Assembly (NCBI GenBank): GCA_002307725.1
Contig: DBUB01000010.1
Coordinates: 372,001-436,000, forward strand
Length of the DNA: 64,000 nucleotides
Direction: 5' to 3'
Source of the DNA: Alphaproteobacteria bacterium UBA1301
Lineage (GTDB): Bacteria; Pseudomonadota; Alphaproteobacteria; Micropepsales; Micropepsaceae
Notes under the pieces: generated by a model
Database searches by the model: none
Seen by the model: only the letters and a program-made list of their open reading frames with translations
Told to the model about the DNA's origin: nothing
Shown: piece after piece, positions 50,301 through 59,539 of the stretch
Layout: each line of letters opens with the position of its first letter
How positions within the stretch are numbered: the first letter of the stretch is position 1
Position numbers and translations under genes: made by a program

Positions 50301-52523
50301 GTGAATTTGCAGAACTCGACCATGTATGACCGGCTTTCACAGATCGATCCCCTCGACCGCGGCGGGGAGAAGACACTGGACGTGCACGGCATTCTCGCTG
50401 CCTTCCGTCGTCGCCTGAAACTGTTCGTCATCGTCGCGGCCGCCGTGTTCGCAGTGACCGCACTAATCACGTTGCAGCAGACTCCTAAATACACCGCGAT
50501 GGCCCGCATCGTCATCGATCAGCGCAAACAGGCGACCGTCATCAAGGACCAGGAAGTGGTCTCAAACCTACCGGCCGAATCCAGTGCTGTCGATACCGAG
50601 GTGGAGATCCTGCGGTCGCGCTCGATCGCCGAACGGGTGGCTGGAGACATCAATCTCTTCCAGGCCAAGTCTGAGGCGAAGAAGACTCCCTCGTTGTTCC
50701 GGTCCCTGCTCGGCTACATCTTGCCGTCGGTCAACAAAGCGCCCGATCCGCAAATCGAGCGCGAAACGCTGGTCGACGAGATTCTCGACGGGTTGGACGT
50801 TGCGCGCGCTGGCGACACTTACATGATCGACGTGTCGTACAGCGCCAGAGATCCGGCCCGCGCGGCGCTGCTCGCCAATTCATTCGCGAAAGAATACATC
50901 ATCGACCAGATCGATTCCCGCTACAACCTCACCCAGCAGGCATCGGAATGGCTGAGCGGCCGTCTAGCCGCGCTACGCAAGCAGGCGGACGAAGCCGATG
51001 CCGCTGTGCAGTCCTACAAGGCGGCAAACAATCTCGTCGCGGCGCAGGGCTCGACCATCGCCGAGCAGGAAGTGTCCGGTCTCAACCAGCAGCTCGCGCT
51101 CGCCCGCGCCGAGTTGGCAGAGAAAGAAGCGCGCCTGTCGACGGCCCGCGGCCAGCTCAAACGCGGTTCGACCGGCGAGGACCTTGGGGCCGCCCTGGAC
51201 TCTCCAGTCATTCAACAATTGCGCCAGCAGCGTGCCGTGATCAGCCAGAAAGCCGCCGATCTCGAAGGCCGCTATGGCGACCGCCATCCGGACCTGTTGA
51301 AGTCGCGGCGCGAATTGATCGATCTGGACGCCCAGATTCACAGTGAGGTCACGCGCATCATCTCCAATCTTGAGGCCCAGGTCGAAGTGGCGCGCCAGCA
51401 CGCGGGTTCGATTGTCGGCAGCCTCAGCCAGACGCGCAACCAGCTCTCCGGTAACGCCCGGGCCTCGGTGCGGCTGAACGAGCTGCAACGCAATTTGGAT
51501 TCGACTAGCGCCGTCTATCAGTCGTTCCTCGACCGCTATAAGCAGGCATCGGCCCAGGTGGGCATGCAGCAATCCGATGCGCGCGTCGTCTCAGCCGCGA
51601 AGATTCCCACGTCCCCAAGTTCGCCGCGTGTCGGCTTGAATTTCGCGCTCGGATTCATCATCGCGCTTCTGCTCGGCGTTGGTGCGGTGGTGATCGCGGA
51701 GATGTTCGATACCGGCTTGTCCGCTCCGGACGATATCGAACTCGAACTCGGCGTGCCCGCGCTCGCGGTCATCCCGAGCCTGGAGAGCGTGCTGCCAACC
51801 GCCAATGACGAAGCGGAAATTCTGTCGCCGGAGAAATATGTCGTCAAATATCCACTGTCGCAGTTCGCGGAGTCTTTCCGCTCTTTGCGGGCTGCCATCC
51901 GCATGTGCCGGGCGGGCAAGAAGACCAAGCTGGTTGCCATCACGTCGTCGGTGATGGACGAGGGCAAGACGACCACGGCCATCGCACTCATCCGGATTGC
52001 CGCGTTGGCGGGCGACCGCGCCCTCCTGGTCGATTGCGACCTGCGCCATCGCGGCGTCAACATCATGCTGCCAGAAGAACGTGAGGCCGGGCTGGTTGAG
52101 CTTCTCTCCGGAACCGCGACCCTCGCTGATGTCATCGTGCACGACGTCGAATCTGGCGCCGACATCCTGCCGCTCGGCCGTTCGCCGTTCACGCCGCGAG
52201 ATCTTCTGGCATCCGATGCCATGCAGGAGGTGCTGGGTCAGTTGTCGAAGTCCTATGATCTGGTGATCCTCGACACCCCGCCTGTGCTTGCAGTTTCCGA
52301 TACGCGCGGCTTTGTCGACAAGGTCGATGCGGTCGTAGTGCTGGCGCGCTGGTCGAAGACCCCGCGCAAGGTCATCCAGCAGACGTTGCGGGTCCTGCAC
52401 AGCTCCGGCGCGTACATTGCCGGCGTTGCCTTGAGCCGCGCCGATTACAAACAGCTCTCGGCTTACGGCTCTGACGGGTCCGACTATTACTACAACGACT
52501 ACTCCAGCAAACCCTCAGCCTGA
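50301..52523 (+). CDS. Chain-length regulator and tyrosine autokinase (Wzc/ExoP-like)
   Basis: 740 aa from GTG at 50301; ATG at 50322 (MYDRLSQIDP) is possible. Wzz domain with a membrane helix (LFVIVAAAVFAVTALITLQQ), long coiled coil (residues 200-400), a GNVR-like region, a second helix (LNFALGFIIALLLGVGAVVI), then a kinase domain: Walker A in SSVMDEGKTTTAIALI, the aspartate pair in LLVDCDLRHRGVN, and LVILDTPPVLAVSD. The tail has a tyrosine cluster (YYYNDYSS) for autophosphorylation. The protein controls polymer length and export through its phosphorylation state. Confidence 0.92.
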   Translation: MNLQNSTMYDRLSQIDPLDRGGEKTLDVHGILAAFRRRLKLFVIVAAAVFAVTALITLQQTPKYTAMARIVIDQRKQATVIKDQEVVSNLPAESSAVDTEVEILRSRSIAERVAGDINLFQAKSEAKKTPSLFRSLLGYILPSVNKAPDPQIERETLVDEILDGLDVARAGDTYMIDVSYSARDPARAALLANSFAKEYIIDQIDSRYNLTQQASEWLSGRLAALRKQADEADAAVQSYKAANNLVAAQGSTIAEQEVSGLNQQLALARAELAEKEARLSTARGQLKRGSTGEDLGAALDSPVIQQLRQQRAVISQKAADLEGRYGDRHPDLLKSRRELIDLDAQIHSEVTRIISNLEAQVEVARQHAGSIVGSLSQTRNQLSGNARASVRLNELQRNLDSTSAVYQSFLDRYKQASAQVGMQQSDARVVSAAKIPTSPSSPRVGLNFALGFIIALLLGVGAVVIAEMFDTGLSAPDDIELELGVPALAVIPSLESVLPTANDEAEILSPEKYVVKYPLSQFAESFRSLRAAIRMCRAGKKTKLVAITSSVMDEGKTTTAIALIRIAALAGDRALLVDCDLRHRGVNIMLPEEREAGLVELLSGTATLADVIVHDVESGADILPLGRSPFTPRDLLASDAMQEVLGQLSKSYDLVILDTPPVLAVSDTRGFVDKVDAVVVLARWSKTPRKVIQQTLRVLHSSGAYIAGVALSRADYKQLSAYGSDGSDYYYNDYSSKPSA

Positions 52524-52542
52524 TCTCGCCGGAGCAAAACCC

Positions 52543-54549
52543 TTGCACGCCCCCACGCCCCTCAGCAGCATTCAACTGCCGAAACAGGCCTTCCATGAAG
52601 CCGCCGCGACGCTGTTTCCGGTGGCAAGCTTGTTCGCCTTCCTGTTCGCTTTCGGCGCCAACCGCGATGACTTGGCGCTCTTGAGTACCGCGGTGTTCGG
52701 GCTGCAAGTGCTGGTGCTCCTGTCATTGAAGCGTATGCGCCAGTCCAGCGTGTGGCAAAGCCTCACCGTTCCCGGGGCGTTGTTCCTTGCAGCGGTGGTG
52801 ACCTCGGCCTGGGCCCTGACACCATTCGGTCCCGACGGTCCGCATCCGCTATGGTCCTATATTACGGCGGCGCCTGCGATCGCGCTCGGCCGGTCCGGGG
52901 TTATGATCGGCCTGGTCAAGCTGGCAGGACTGGCATGCTGTTTCATTACCGGTGTGATGGTTTGCAGTTCCGAACGACGGTCCAGACTGTTCGTGCGAGG
53001 TTTGTTGGTGGCGGGCGGCCTTTACGGCCTGTGGTCGCTGGTGGCGCATGCGATCAGTCCCAACACCGTTCTCGGTGTGCCCAACGACATGCATGGCGGG
53101 CGGCTGACGGGCTCGTTGTTTAGCGCCAATGCCGCCGGAACTCTGTTCGGCCTGCTGCTGGTCGTTGCCATTGCCCAGTTTCTCGCCGAAGTGCAGCGCG
53201 GCAGTGCGCGCCCCCTCAGTCTTGCCTGGCGGTCAATGCTGCCATCCACCGCGGCGGCTCTGTTCGCTGTGTGCCTCGCCCTCTCGACGTCCCGCGGCGC
53301 GTTCGGAGCAACGGTGTGCGGTCTTCTGGTGTTGATGATCTGGACGCGCTTCGCCCGCAACTGGCGCGCCGACAAGGCAAGAAACATCTTCATCAGTGTC
53401 GGTTATCTCGCGCTTGCGGGCGTTCTGCTCGTCGTCGGCAATGTTGCGGTCGACCGCTACGCCACGGCGCTGCAGGATTGGGAAACCCAGCGCACGGTGA
53501 TCTACACGACGCATTGGTCCGCGTTCCTGGCGTCGCCGTGGTTCGGCTACGGTCTCGGAAGCTTTGACTCCGTCAACAAGTTGCTGATGACGAGTGAGAA
53601 TTATGCCCAATTGTGGAACGTGCGCGCCGCCCACAATCTCTATCTGCAATGGTTTGAGGAAGCCGGCTTAGCAGGCGCGCTTCCGATGTTCGCGGCCACG
53701 GGCTGGGTGCTGTTCGTGATCGGCCGCGGCGCCGTGCGGCGGCGCTCCAATCGCAGCAAGGTGATTTTGCGCGGGCTTTTTGCGGCATCAGTCGTCGTGC
53801 TGGTCCACAGTTGGAGCGACTTCGCCGTGCAAGTGCCGGCCATCGCCGCATTGTGGGCGCTACTACTTGGATGCGGTACCGCTATCGCTCTTTCCTCGCG
53901 TGACGCCGATCCGGCTGGCCACGCCGTCCATCCGCACCGGGTTGGCCAGTTTTGGAGTGGTGTGGCATCACCTATTGCGGCCTGTGCCGGTATCGGCGCG
54001 GTGAGCCTTGTGGCCGGCTCGGTTCTGTTTGCCGAACTGGCGTTTCCGTCTTTTCCCGCTGTGGTTCCGCTTGGGTCCGCTTACGCCGGTCGCGCCGTGG
54101 CGTTACTTTCGAAGCGGACGATTACGCCCCCGGACCTTGTCGCCGCCGAACGCTTTGCGGGTCAGGAACTGGCGCAAAATCCGGCCAGCGTCGCCGGCTG
54201 GCTGCGTCTTGCCGACGCCAAGGTGTTGCGCACGGGGGCGGTGGGCGAGGGCGTCTCCGCCTTGATCGAACGTTCGTTCCTGGTGGGGCCGCTGGATCCC
54301 GACGTGTTCGAATGGCGCACGCGTTTCGCCCTAGAGCATTGGAATAGCGTCAGTCCTGCTGTGCGCGACGATGTACTGGCTGGAATACGGGCGAGTTGGC
54401 TGGTGTGGCCTCAGAAGATGTGGCTCGGGCATCTCGCACCAACGATTGCAAACCCCGCAGGAAGGTTGGCGCTGACCCTGGCAGTCGGCGCACTCAACGC
54501 GGGAGATGCCGCGGCGCGGCGTGTCGCCCAATCCGATCAAATTCCATGA
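52543..54549 (+). CDS. O-antigen ligase/polymerase-like membrane protein with C-terminal extension
   Basis: 668 aa from TTG at 52543 (GGAG eight bases before). About eleven membrane helices in the first 480 residues. A Wzy_C-type motif precedes the periplasmic loop and FGYGLGSFDSVNKLLM, then RAAHNLYLQWFEEAGLAGA, a common signature of WaaL/Wzy relatives. The last 170 residues are soluble and repeat-like (FAGQELAQNPASVAGWLRLA). It should polymerise or ligate lipid-linked repeat units on the periplasmic side. A second protein of similar type lies at 55756. Confidence 0.82.
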   Translation: MHAPTPLSSIQLPKQAFHEAAATLFPVASLFAFLFAFGANRDDLALLSTAVFGLQVLVLLSLKRMRQSSVWQSLTVPGALFLAAVVTSAWALTPFGPDGPHPLWSYITAAPAIALGRSGVMIGLVKLAGLACCFITGVMVCSSERRSRLFVRGLLVAGGLYGLWSLVAHAISPNTVLGVPNDMHGGRLTGSLFSANAAGTLFGLLLVVAIAQFLAEVQRGSARPLSLAWRSMLPSTAAALFAVCLALSTSRGAFGATVCGLLVLMIWTRFARNWRADKARNIFISVGYLALAGVLLVVGNVAVDRYATALQDWETQRTVIYTTHWSAFLASPWFGYGLGSFDSVNKLLMTSENYAQLWNVRAAHNLYLQWFEEAGLAGALPMFAATGWVLFVIGRGAVRRRSNRSKVILRGLFAASVVVLVHSWSDFAVQVPAIAALWALLLGCGTAIALSSRDADPAGHAVHPHRVGQFWSGVASPIAACAGIGAVSLVAGSVLFAELAFPSFPAVVPLGSAYAGRAVALLSKRTITPPDLVAAERFAGQELAQNPASVAGWLRLADAKVLRTGAVGEGVSALIERSFLVGPLDPDVFEWRTRFALEHWNSVSPAVRDDVLAGIRASWLVWPQKMWLGHLAPTIANPAGRLALTLAVGALNAGDAAARRVAQSDQIP

Positions 54550-54588
54550 TGACCATTATATTGAACATCGAGAAAGTGTGAGATTACT

Positions 54589-55749
54589 CTGAAAACCGCA
54601 ATCATCCATTACTGGCTAGTTGGCATGCGTGGCGGCGAACGCGTGATCGAGCAACTGTGCCGGCTCTATCCCGACGCCGATATCTACACCCATGTCTTCG
54701 ATCCCGAGCGGATCAGCGACACCATCAAGCGGCACCGCATTGAATGTACGTCGATCGCCGGACTGCCGTTCGCCCGTAAGTTCTACAAGATGTATCTCGG
54801 TTTCATGCCGCGTGCGCTCGAGCATATCGACCTGACCGGCTACGACCTCGTGATCTCCAGCGAATCCGGACCGGCGAAGGGCGTTATTGCGCCACCCAAT
54901 GCGCACCATATCTGTTACTGCCATTCGCCGATGCGGTATATCTGGGACTACTTCCATCCCTATCGCAGCGAAATGAGTTTTCCCGCCCGCGCTGTGTTCG
55001 ATCATGTCGCGCATCGCTTGCGGCAATGGGACGTCACGTCGGCAGCGCGGGTTGATCGCTTCGTTGCCAACTCCGCCTTCGTGGCCAATCGTATCCAACG
55101 CTATTACGGCCGCAGCGCCGACGTGATCCATCCGCCGGTTTCGCTCGATACCTTCCGGCCTGTCGCCAATCCCACGCGCGACTTCTATCTGATCGCCGGC
55201 GAGATTGTGCCGTACAAGCGGGTCGATCTGGCGATCGAAGCGTTCCGCGGCCTGAACTGCAAGCTGGTGATTGCTGGACGCGGCAGTGCCGCTGCCAAAC
55301 TGCAACGCCATGCCCCCGACAATGTCGAATTCATGGGCCGCGTGTCGGACGACGAACTCGCCGGTCTCTATGCCAATTGCCGTGCCCTGGTTTTTCCGGG
55401 CGAGGAAGATTTCGGCCTCGTTCCGCTTGAGGTCATGGCGAGTGGGCGGCCGGTCATCGCCTATGGCTCCGGCGGCGCACTGGAAAGCGTCAAGGATCTG
55501 GAGACCGGTCTGTTCTTCCGCCAGCACACCGTGGAGTCCTTGCGTGACGCCATCACGCGCTTCGAACTTATCGAATCAAAATTCAGGCCTGAACGCTTGC
55601 GCGCCCACGCCGAGGGTTATTCGGAAGCTAATTTCCGCGCCAAGTTCCGCCAGATCGTCGACAGCGAGTTGTCGCGCTCACCCCGCAGCGGCAGCGGAGT
55701 GGCAGCGCCGGTAGACGGCGTTGCGACGGTAACGGCGCCGGCAGCATAA
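54589..55749 (+). CDS. Family 4 glycosyltransferase, apparent CTG start
   Basis: 386 aa if translated from CTG at 54589. The first ATG is at 54625, but codons 54589-54624 already encode KTAIIHYWLVG, the first strand and donor-side loop found at the very start of relatives (usually M-K-x-A-I-x-H-Y-W-L-V-G-M-R-G-G-E). The frame is open only to 54565 upstream and has no ATG, GTG or TTG there. Further features: ICYCHSPMRYIWDYFHPYR, VANSAFVANRIQRYYGR, AGEIVPYKRVDLAIEA and FPGEEDFGLVPLEVMASGRP. It would add a sugar in the cytoplasm to the growing lipid-linked unit. Confidence 0.82.
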   Translation: MKTAIIHYWLVGMRGGERVIEQLCRLYPDADIYTHVFDPERISDTIKRHRIECTSIAGLPFARKFYKMYLGFMPRALEHIDLTGYDLVISSESGPAKGVIAPPNAHHICYCHSPMRYIWDYFHPYRSEMSFPARAVFDHVAHRLRQWDVTSAARVDRFVANSAFVANRIQRYYGRSADVIHPPVSLDTFRPVANPTRDFYLIAGEIVPYKRVDLAIEAFRGLNCKLVIAGRGSAAAKLQRHAPDNVEFMGRVSDDELAGLYANCRALVFPGEEDFGLVPLEVMASGRPVIAYGSGGALESVKDLETGLFFRQHTVESLRDAITRFELIESKFRPERLRAHAEGYSEANFRAKFRQIVDSELSRSPRSGSGVAAPVDGVATVTAPAA

Positions 55750-55755
55750 CCAGAC

Positions 55756-57195
55756 ATGGAACCTACTTTCTTCGGTATCATCGTTATCGCGGCAGGCGCC
55801 TTTTTGTGGCGCTATTCGGTCACGACGATGCTGTGCTTCGTGATGGTCTGCACGTTATTCGGTTCTACCGCGGCCCTTTATCTGACCGCGCTTGGCAATT
55901 CGACCATCCTTCCTGCCAATCTCGCTCTTCTGTTCCTGGCTGCGAAGGTCTTGCTGTCGCCTGCCGGACGTTTTTCCAATCTCGCAGAGTCCGTGCGCCA
56001 GAACGGGTTGCTGGTGGTGTACTGCTGCTTCGGTGCCATGACGGCATTCGTCCTGCCCCACATCTTCAGCCACGGCATCTACGTTGCGCCGCTGCGCACG
56101 GTCAGCGAGCGGCTCTACGGCGTGCAGCCGGTGATGTTCTCGTCGCAGAACATCACCACCAGCGTCTATCTGATGGGTACGTTGCTGGCGGCACTCATGG
56201 CTGGTGCCGCGGTTCGTAGCGAGCGCAATTGGCATCTGTTTCTCAGTACGGTGATCATCATCACCTGGGTGCATTTCGGGTTTGGCATCGCCGACCTCGT
56301 TCTCGACAAGATCGGCCATAAGGAATGGCTCGCGATATTCCGAACAGCAACCTATGCGGAGCTGGATCAGGAAGCCTTCGGTGGCGTGCATCGCATCGCG
56401 GGAATTTTCGCCGAGACGTCGAGCTATTCGGGATACGGTCTCGGGCTACTTGCCTTGAACATCGAATTCTGGCTGCGCAATCTCGAACCCAAAAAGACCG
56501 GCGCTGCGGCGATAGCCATGGTGTTTGTGCTGATGCTAACGACATCGACGACGGCCTATGTCGGCTTGGCGGCGATAGCGCTTTTGCTCGTGATACGCAT
56601 CCTGTTCACCCCCATGCAGCTTCCGGTCCGCAAGACGATCGCGCTGGCGGTGCTAGGTGTTTTGGCGGTGGTGGCAGTGTTGGCCCTGATTGTGTTCGAT
56701 AAGAAGTCGGCCGCGTTCGCGACCGAGCTTCTGCTGCGGTCGACGGTTCACAAGGTCCACTCGGATTCCGGATTGCAGCGCGCCTATTGGGCCCAGCGCG
56801 CGATGGACGCGTTCTATGCGAGTTACGGACTGGGTGTTGGAGTCGGGAGTTTCCGCTCATCTGGCCTCTTCCAGGCGATTGCCGGTTCGACCGGTGTCAT
56901 CGGCCTTGTTAGTTTCTTCGGCTATCTCGCTGCGGTCCTGAAGCCGTTTTCTCGGCGTAGCCATATTACCCAGGCGTTCGGGCTCGAAGGTATCGGTGCG
57001 GCATTCGGTTGGGCCGCTGCGATCGGATTGCTGCCGGTGCTGGTCAGCGGTGGCAGTCCCGATCCCGGTCTGGAATTCGCCGTTCTGTGCGGCACGGCGT
57101 TGGCGTTATCCGGTGCCGGCGCGGCTCTGCGGTTGCGGCCGACGCCAGAGTTCATGAGACCGGCGATGGCCGCATCGCGCAGCGTCGGAGTGTGA
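55756..57195 (+). CDS. Second Wzy/WaaL-like multi-spanning protein
   Basis: 479 aa, about eleven helices, no cleavable signal. Features include GGVHRIAGIFAETSSYSGYG before a central loop and ASYGLGVGVGSFRSSGLFQA, the G-x-G-x-G-S-F pattern of O-antigen polymerases. ATG at 55756, six bases after the previous stop. Together with the protein at 52543 it means two polymerase/ligase-type genes in one locus: one may be the polymerase and the other a ligase or a second polymerase. Confidence 0.75.
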   Translation: MEPTFFGIIVIAAGAFLWRYSVTTMLCFVMVCTLFGSTAALYLTALGNSTILPANLALLFLAAKVLLSPAGRFSNLAESVRQNGLLVVYCCFGAMTAFVLPHIFSHGIYVAPLRTVSERLYGVQPVMFSSQNITTSVYLMGTLLAALMAGAAVRSERNWHLFLSTVIIITWVHFGFGIADLVLDKIGHKEWLAIFRTATYAELDQEAFGGVHRIAGIFAETSSYSGYGLGLLALNIEFWLRNLEPKKTGAAAIAMVFVLMLTTSTTAYVGLAAIALLLVIRILFTPMQLPVRKTIALAVLGVLAVVAVLALIVFDKKSAAFATELLLRSTVHKVHSDSGLQRAYWAQRAMDAFYASYGLGVGVGSFRSSGLFQAIAGSTGVIGLVSFFGYLAAVLKPFSRRSHITQAFGLEGIGAAFGWAAAIGLLPVLVSGGSPDPGLEFAVLCGTALALSGAGAALRLRPTPEFMRPAMAASRSVGV

Positions 57196-57202
57196 CGGTA
57201 CA

Positions 57203-58432
57203 ATGAAGGGCTCTTTGAAAAAAATGCGGGGACGCGTGCAGCGCGCGGTCGGTGAGACACTTGCCAAAGCGGTCGGCAAGTTCGTGGCAAAGCGCTACGG
57301 CCGCGCCGAAGGTCCATTGCCGGCAGGACATCACCTTTCGATTGCGATTTCTTCCCTGCATGCCCGCAAGACCGGGATTTCGCGCGGCGCCCAGCAGCAG
57401 GCGCAGGCATTGCGCCGCTGCGGTCTTGACGTCCGGCTGCTGGACGCGAGTCCGGGCATCCGCAATCCGCTGCTGCACGCGGCCTTGCCGATCCGCGGCG
57501 ATGTCTTGATCATCCATTCGGGCGGACCGCAACTCGCCCAAATCATCAACTATCATGCGCCAGCGCCGAACGTCCGCCGTATCGGTTATATCGCCTGGGA
57601 GCTTCCCGCCTCGCCCCATCACTGGCGCGCCTACGATAGTGGTGCCGACGAGATCTGGACGCCGTCGCGTTTCAGCGCCGAGGCACTGAAGGCGGCGACC
57701 AAGCGCCCCGTCACGGTCGTGCGCCACGTCTCGGCACCGCCGCGCGTGGTGACAAAAGGTGTTTTCCGCGAGCGTCTCGGCCTCAAGGACGGTGAGTTCC
57801 TGGTGCTGACCTTCGCCGACCTGCGCTCGTCGCTGGCGCGCAAGAACCCGCTCGGCGCGATCGCTGCATTCCGCAATGCGTTCGGTGAACGCCGCGATGT
57901 TCGACTCCTGGTCAAGCTGACGGCCGCAGATCGCGAGCCCAGCCTGGTCGAGCAGCTTAAAATCGCCGCCGGAAACGCCAACGTCGAATTTCTCTGCGAG
58001 CACCTCAACGATGCCGGCTTGTGGTCGCTGTTTGCCGATGCGGATGCGTTTTTGTCGCTGCATCGCGCTGAAGGTTTTGGGCTGCCGATTCTGGAAGCGA
58101 TGAGCGTCGGCTGCACCGTGATCGGCACCGCCTGGTCGGGCAATTGCGATTTCATGGATACGTCGAACGCCGCGGCGCTGCCCTATAAGCTGGTAGATGT
58201 AACCGATCCGCAAGGCATCTACCGCAGCGGCGTCTGGGCGGAGCCGGACATGGATGCCGCCGTCGAATGGCTGCGCCGTTTCGAAGCGGACCGTAGTTTG
58301 TGTCGCACAATCGGCGATGCGGCACGGGCATCTACCACTCTCGAACGGCAGCTTGCTGCGTTCCAGGAGAATTTGCCGGAATACGTTAAGGGCGAGCGCT
58401 ACACGACGGGCGAAAGGTTGCGTCTGGCATGA
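57203..58432 (+). CDS. Family 4 glycosyltransferase
   Basis: 409 aa. The N-terminal region is basic (MKGSLKKMRGRVQR), perhaps for membrane contact. GT-B core: YIAWELPASPHHWRAY, AVGEVWTPSRF-like DEIWTPSRFSAEAL, LTFADLRSSLARKNPLGAIA, and the E-x7-E catalytic block in HRAEGFGLPILEAMSVGCTV. Likely adds a sugar (often mannose) to the lipid-linked intermediate. Its stop overlaps the acyltransferase start (ATGA). Confidence 0.87.
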   Translation: MKGSLKKMRGRVQRAVGETLAKAVGKFVAKRYGRAEGPLPAGHHLSIAISSLHARKTGISRGAQQQAQALRRCGLDVRLLDASPGIRNPLLHAALPIRGDVLIIHSGGPQLAQIINYHAPAPNVRRIGYIAWELPASPHHWRAYDSGADEIWTPSRFSAEALKAATKRPVTVVRHVSAPPRVVTKGVFRERLGLKDGEFLVLTFADLRSSLARKNPLGAIAAFRNAFGERRDVRLLVKLTAADREPSLVEQLKIAAGNANVEFLCEHLNDAGLWSLFADADAFLSLHRAEGFGLPILEAMSVGCTVIGTAWSGNCDFMDTSNAAALPYKLVDVTDPQGIYRSGVWAEPDMDAAVEWLRRFEADRSLCRTIGDAARASTTLERQLAAFQENLPEYVKGERYTTGERLRLA

Positions 58433-59523
58433 GCACACCGGCGACAAAGCAACATTTCCTGACGCTGGATTTCTTGCGCGGTACGGCGGCGTTCTGCGTC
58501 CTGCTGCTGCACTGGTTTGACGGCGTCGGTTTGCCCTGGTGCCATTACGGCTATTTGGCGGTCGACTTCTTCTTCCTCCTCAGCGGATTTGTCATCGCGC
58601 ATTCCTACGAGCAGCGTTTGCTCACGACGATGTCGGTGGGGCGGTTTCTTTGGATCCGGTTTGTCCGCCTCTATCCCTTGATCGTGATCGGCGTGACGTT
58701 CGGTCTTGTCAGGACGGTCCTGCGCGGGCATTTCACGCCCGAGGTCGCGGTGGCGCCGCTCCATTATGCTCTGCTGACGTTGGCCAATCTCGTCATGCTG
58801 CCGATTCCGAAAACATCGGTCATCGGCGTCGGCTTGTTTCCGTTAGATGCGGTTCTCTGGTCGCTCCTTTTCGAGTTGCTGGCCAATGCCGCTTACGCGA
58901 TCTTCATCGGCCGGCTAACGCGCCGCGTGCTAGCGGTCATCGTCGTGATCGGCGCCGCTGGCTTGGTTGCCGTTCTGGTGACCGGCATCGGGATCGATGC
59001 CTCGTTGAACGCGGGAGCCGAGCAGGCAAACTTTGCCGGCGGGTTTGCCCGCATCACGTTTTCCTTTTTCCTCGGCGTTCTCATCTACCGCTTGCGGTCA
59101 CAGGGCCGGCTGCCGTCGTTTGCGGCTGGGCCGTTGGTGCTGTCGGCTGTTTTGATGGCGGTGTTGTGCCTGCCGAAAGGTTGGTTGGGGCCGTGGGCCG
59201 AACTGGCTGCCGTGACGGTTCTGTTTCCGGCGATCGTCGTGCTCGGCGCTAATCACTTGACCCAAGGTCTTGCGGCGCGCGCCAGTCGCGTGCTCGGCGA
59301 TTTGTCCTATCCCGTCTATGTGTTGCAGGTTCCATTGATGTGGATTGCCGGAGGCGCACTGAAGGCCGCGCACCTTTATGACCGTGTGCCGCTGGTCTGG
59401 GTCGGGGTCGCCTTGATGATGGTGATTGCCGTGATTTCGTGGGCTGCGTTGAAACTTGTCGACGAGCCGGTACGCCGTTACCTGACCGGACTAACCCGCA
59501 AAAAACTGGTGACTCAGCAATGA
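58429..59523 (+). CDS. Acyltransferase family 3 (OafA-like) modifying the polymer
   Basis: 364 aa, ten membrane helices. Family motifs: LDFLRGTAAFCVLLLHWF with the conserved arginine and histidine, VDFFFLLSGFVIAHSY, and the closing DEPVRRYLTG. Transfers acetyl or a similar acyl group to sugar hydroxyls on the exported repeat unit. It overlaps the preceding glycosyltransferase by four bases and is followed by a GT2 gene after 16 bases. Confidence 0.9.
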   Translation: MSTPATKQHFLTLDFLRGTAAFCVLLLHWFDGVGLPWCHYGYLAVDFFFLLSGFVIAHSYEQRLLTTMSVGRFLWIRFVRLYPLIVIGVTFGLVRTVLRGHFTPEVAVAPLHYALLTLANLVMLPIPKTSVIGVGLFPLDAVLWSLLFELLANAAYAIFIGRLTRRVLAVIVVIGAAGLVAVLVTGIGIDASLNAGAEQANFAGGFARITFSFFLGVLIYRLRSQGRLPSFAAGPLVLSAVLMAVLCLPKGWLGPWAELAAVTVLFPAIVVLGANHLTQGLAARASRVLGDLSYPVYVLQVPLMWIAGGALKAAHLYDRVPLVWVGVALMMVIAVISWAALKLVDEPVRRYLTGLTRKKLVTQQ

Positions 59524-59539
59524 AGAAGGGTATGAGACT

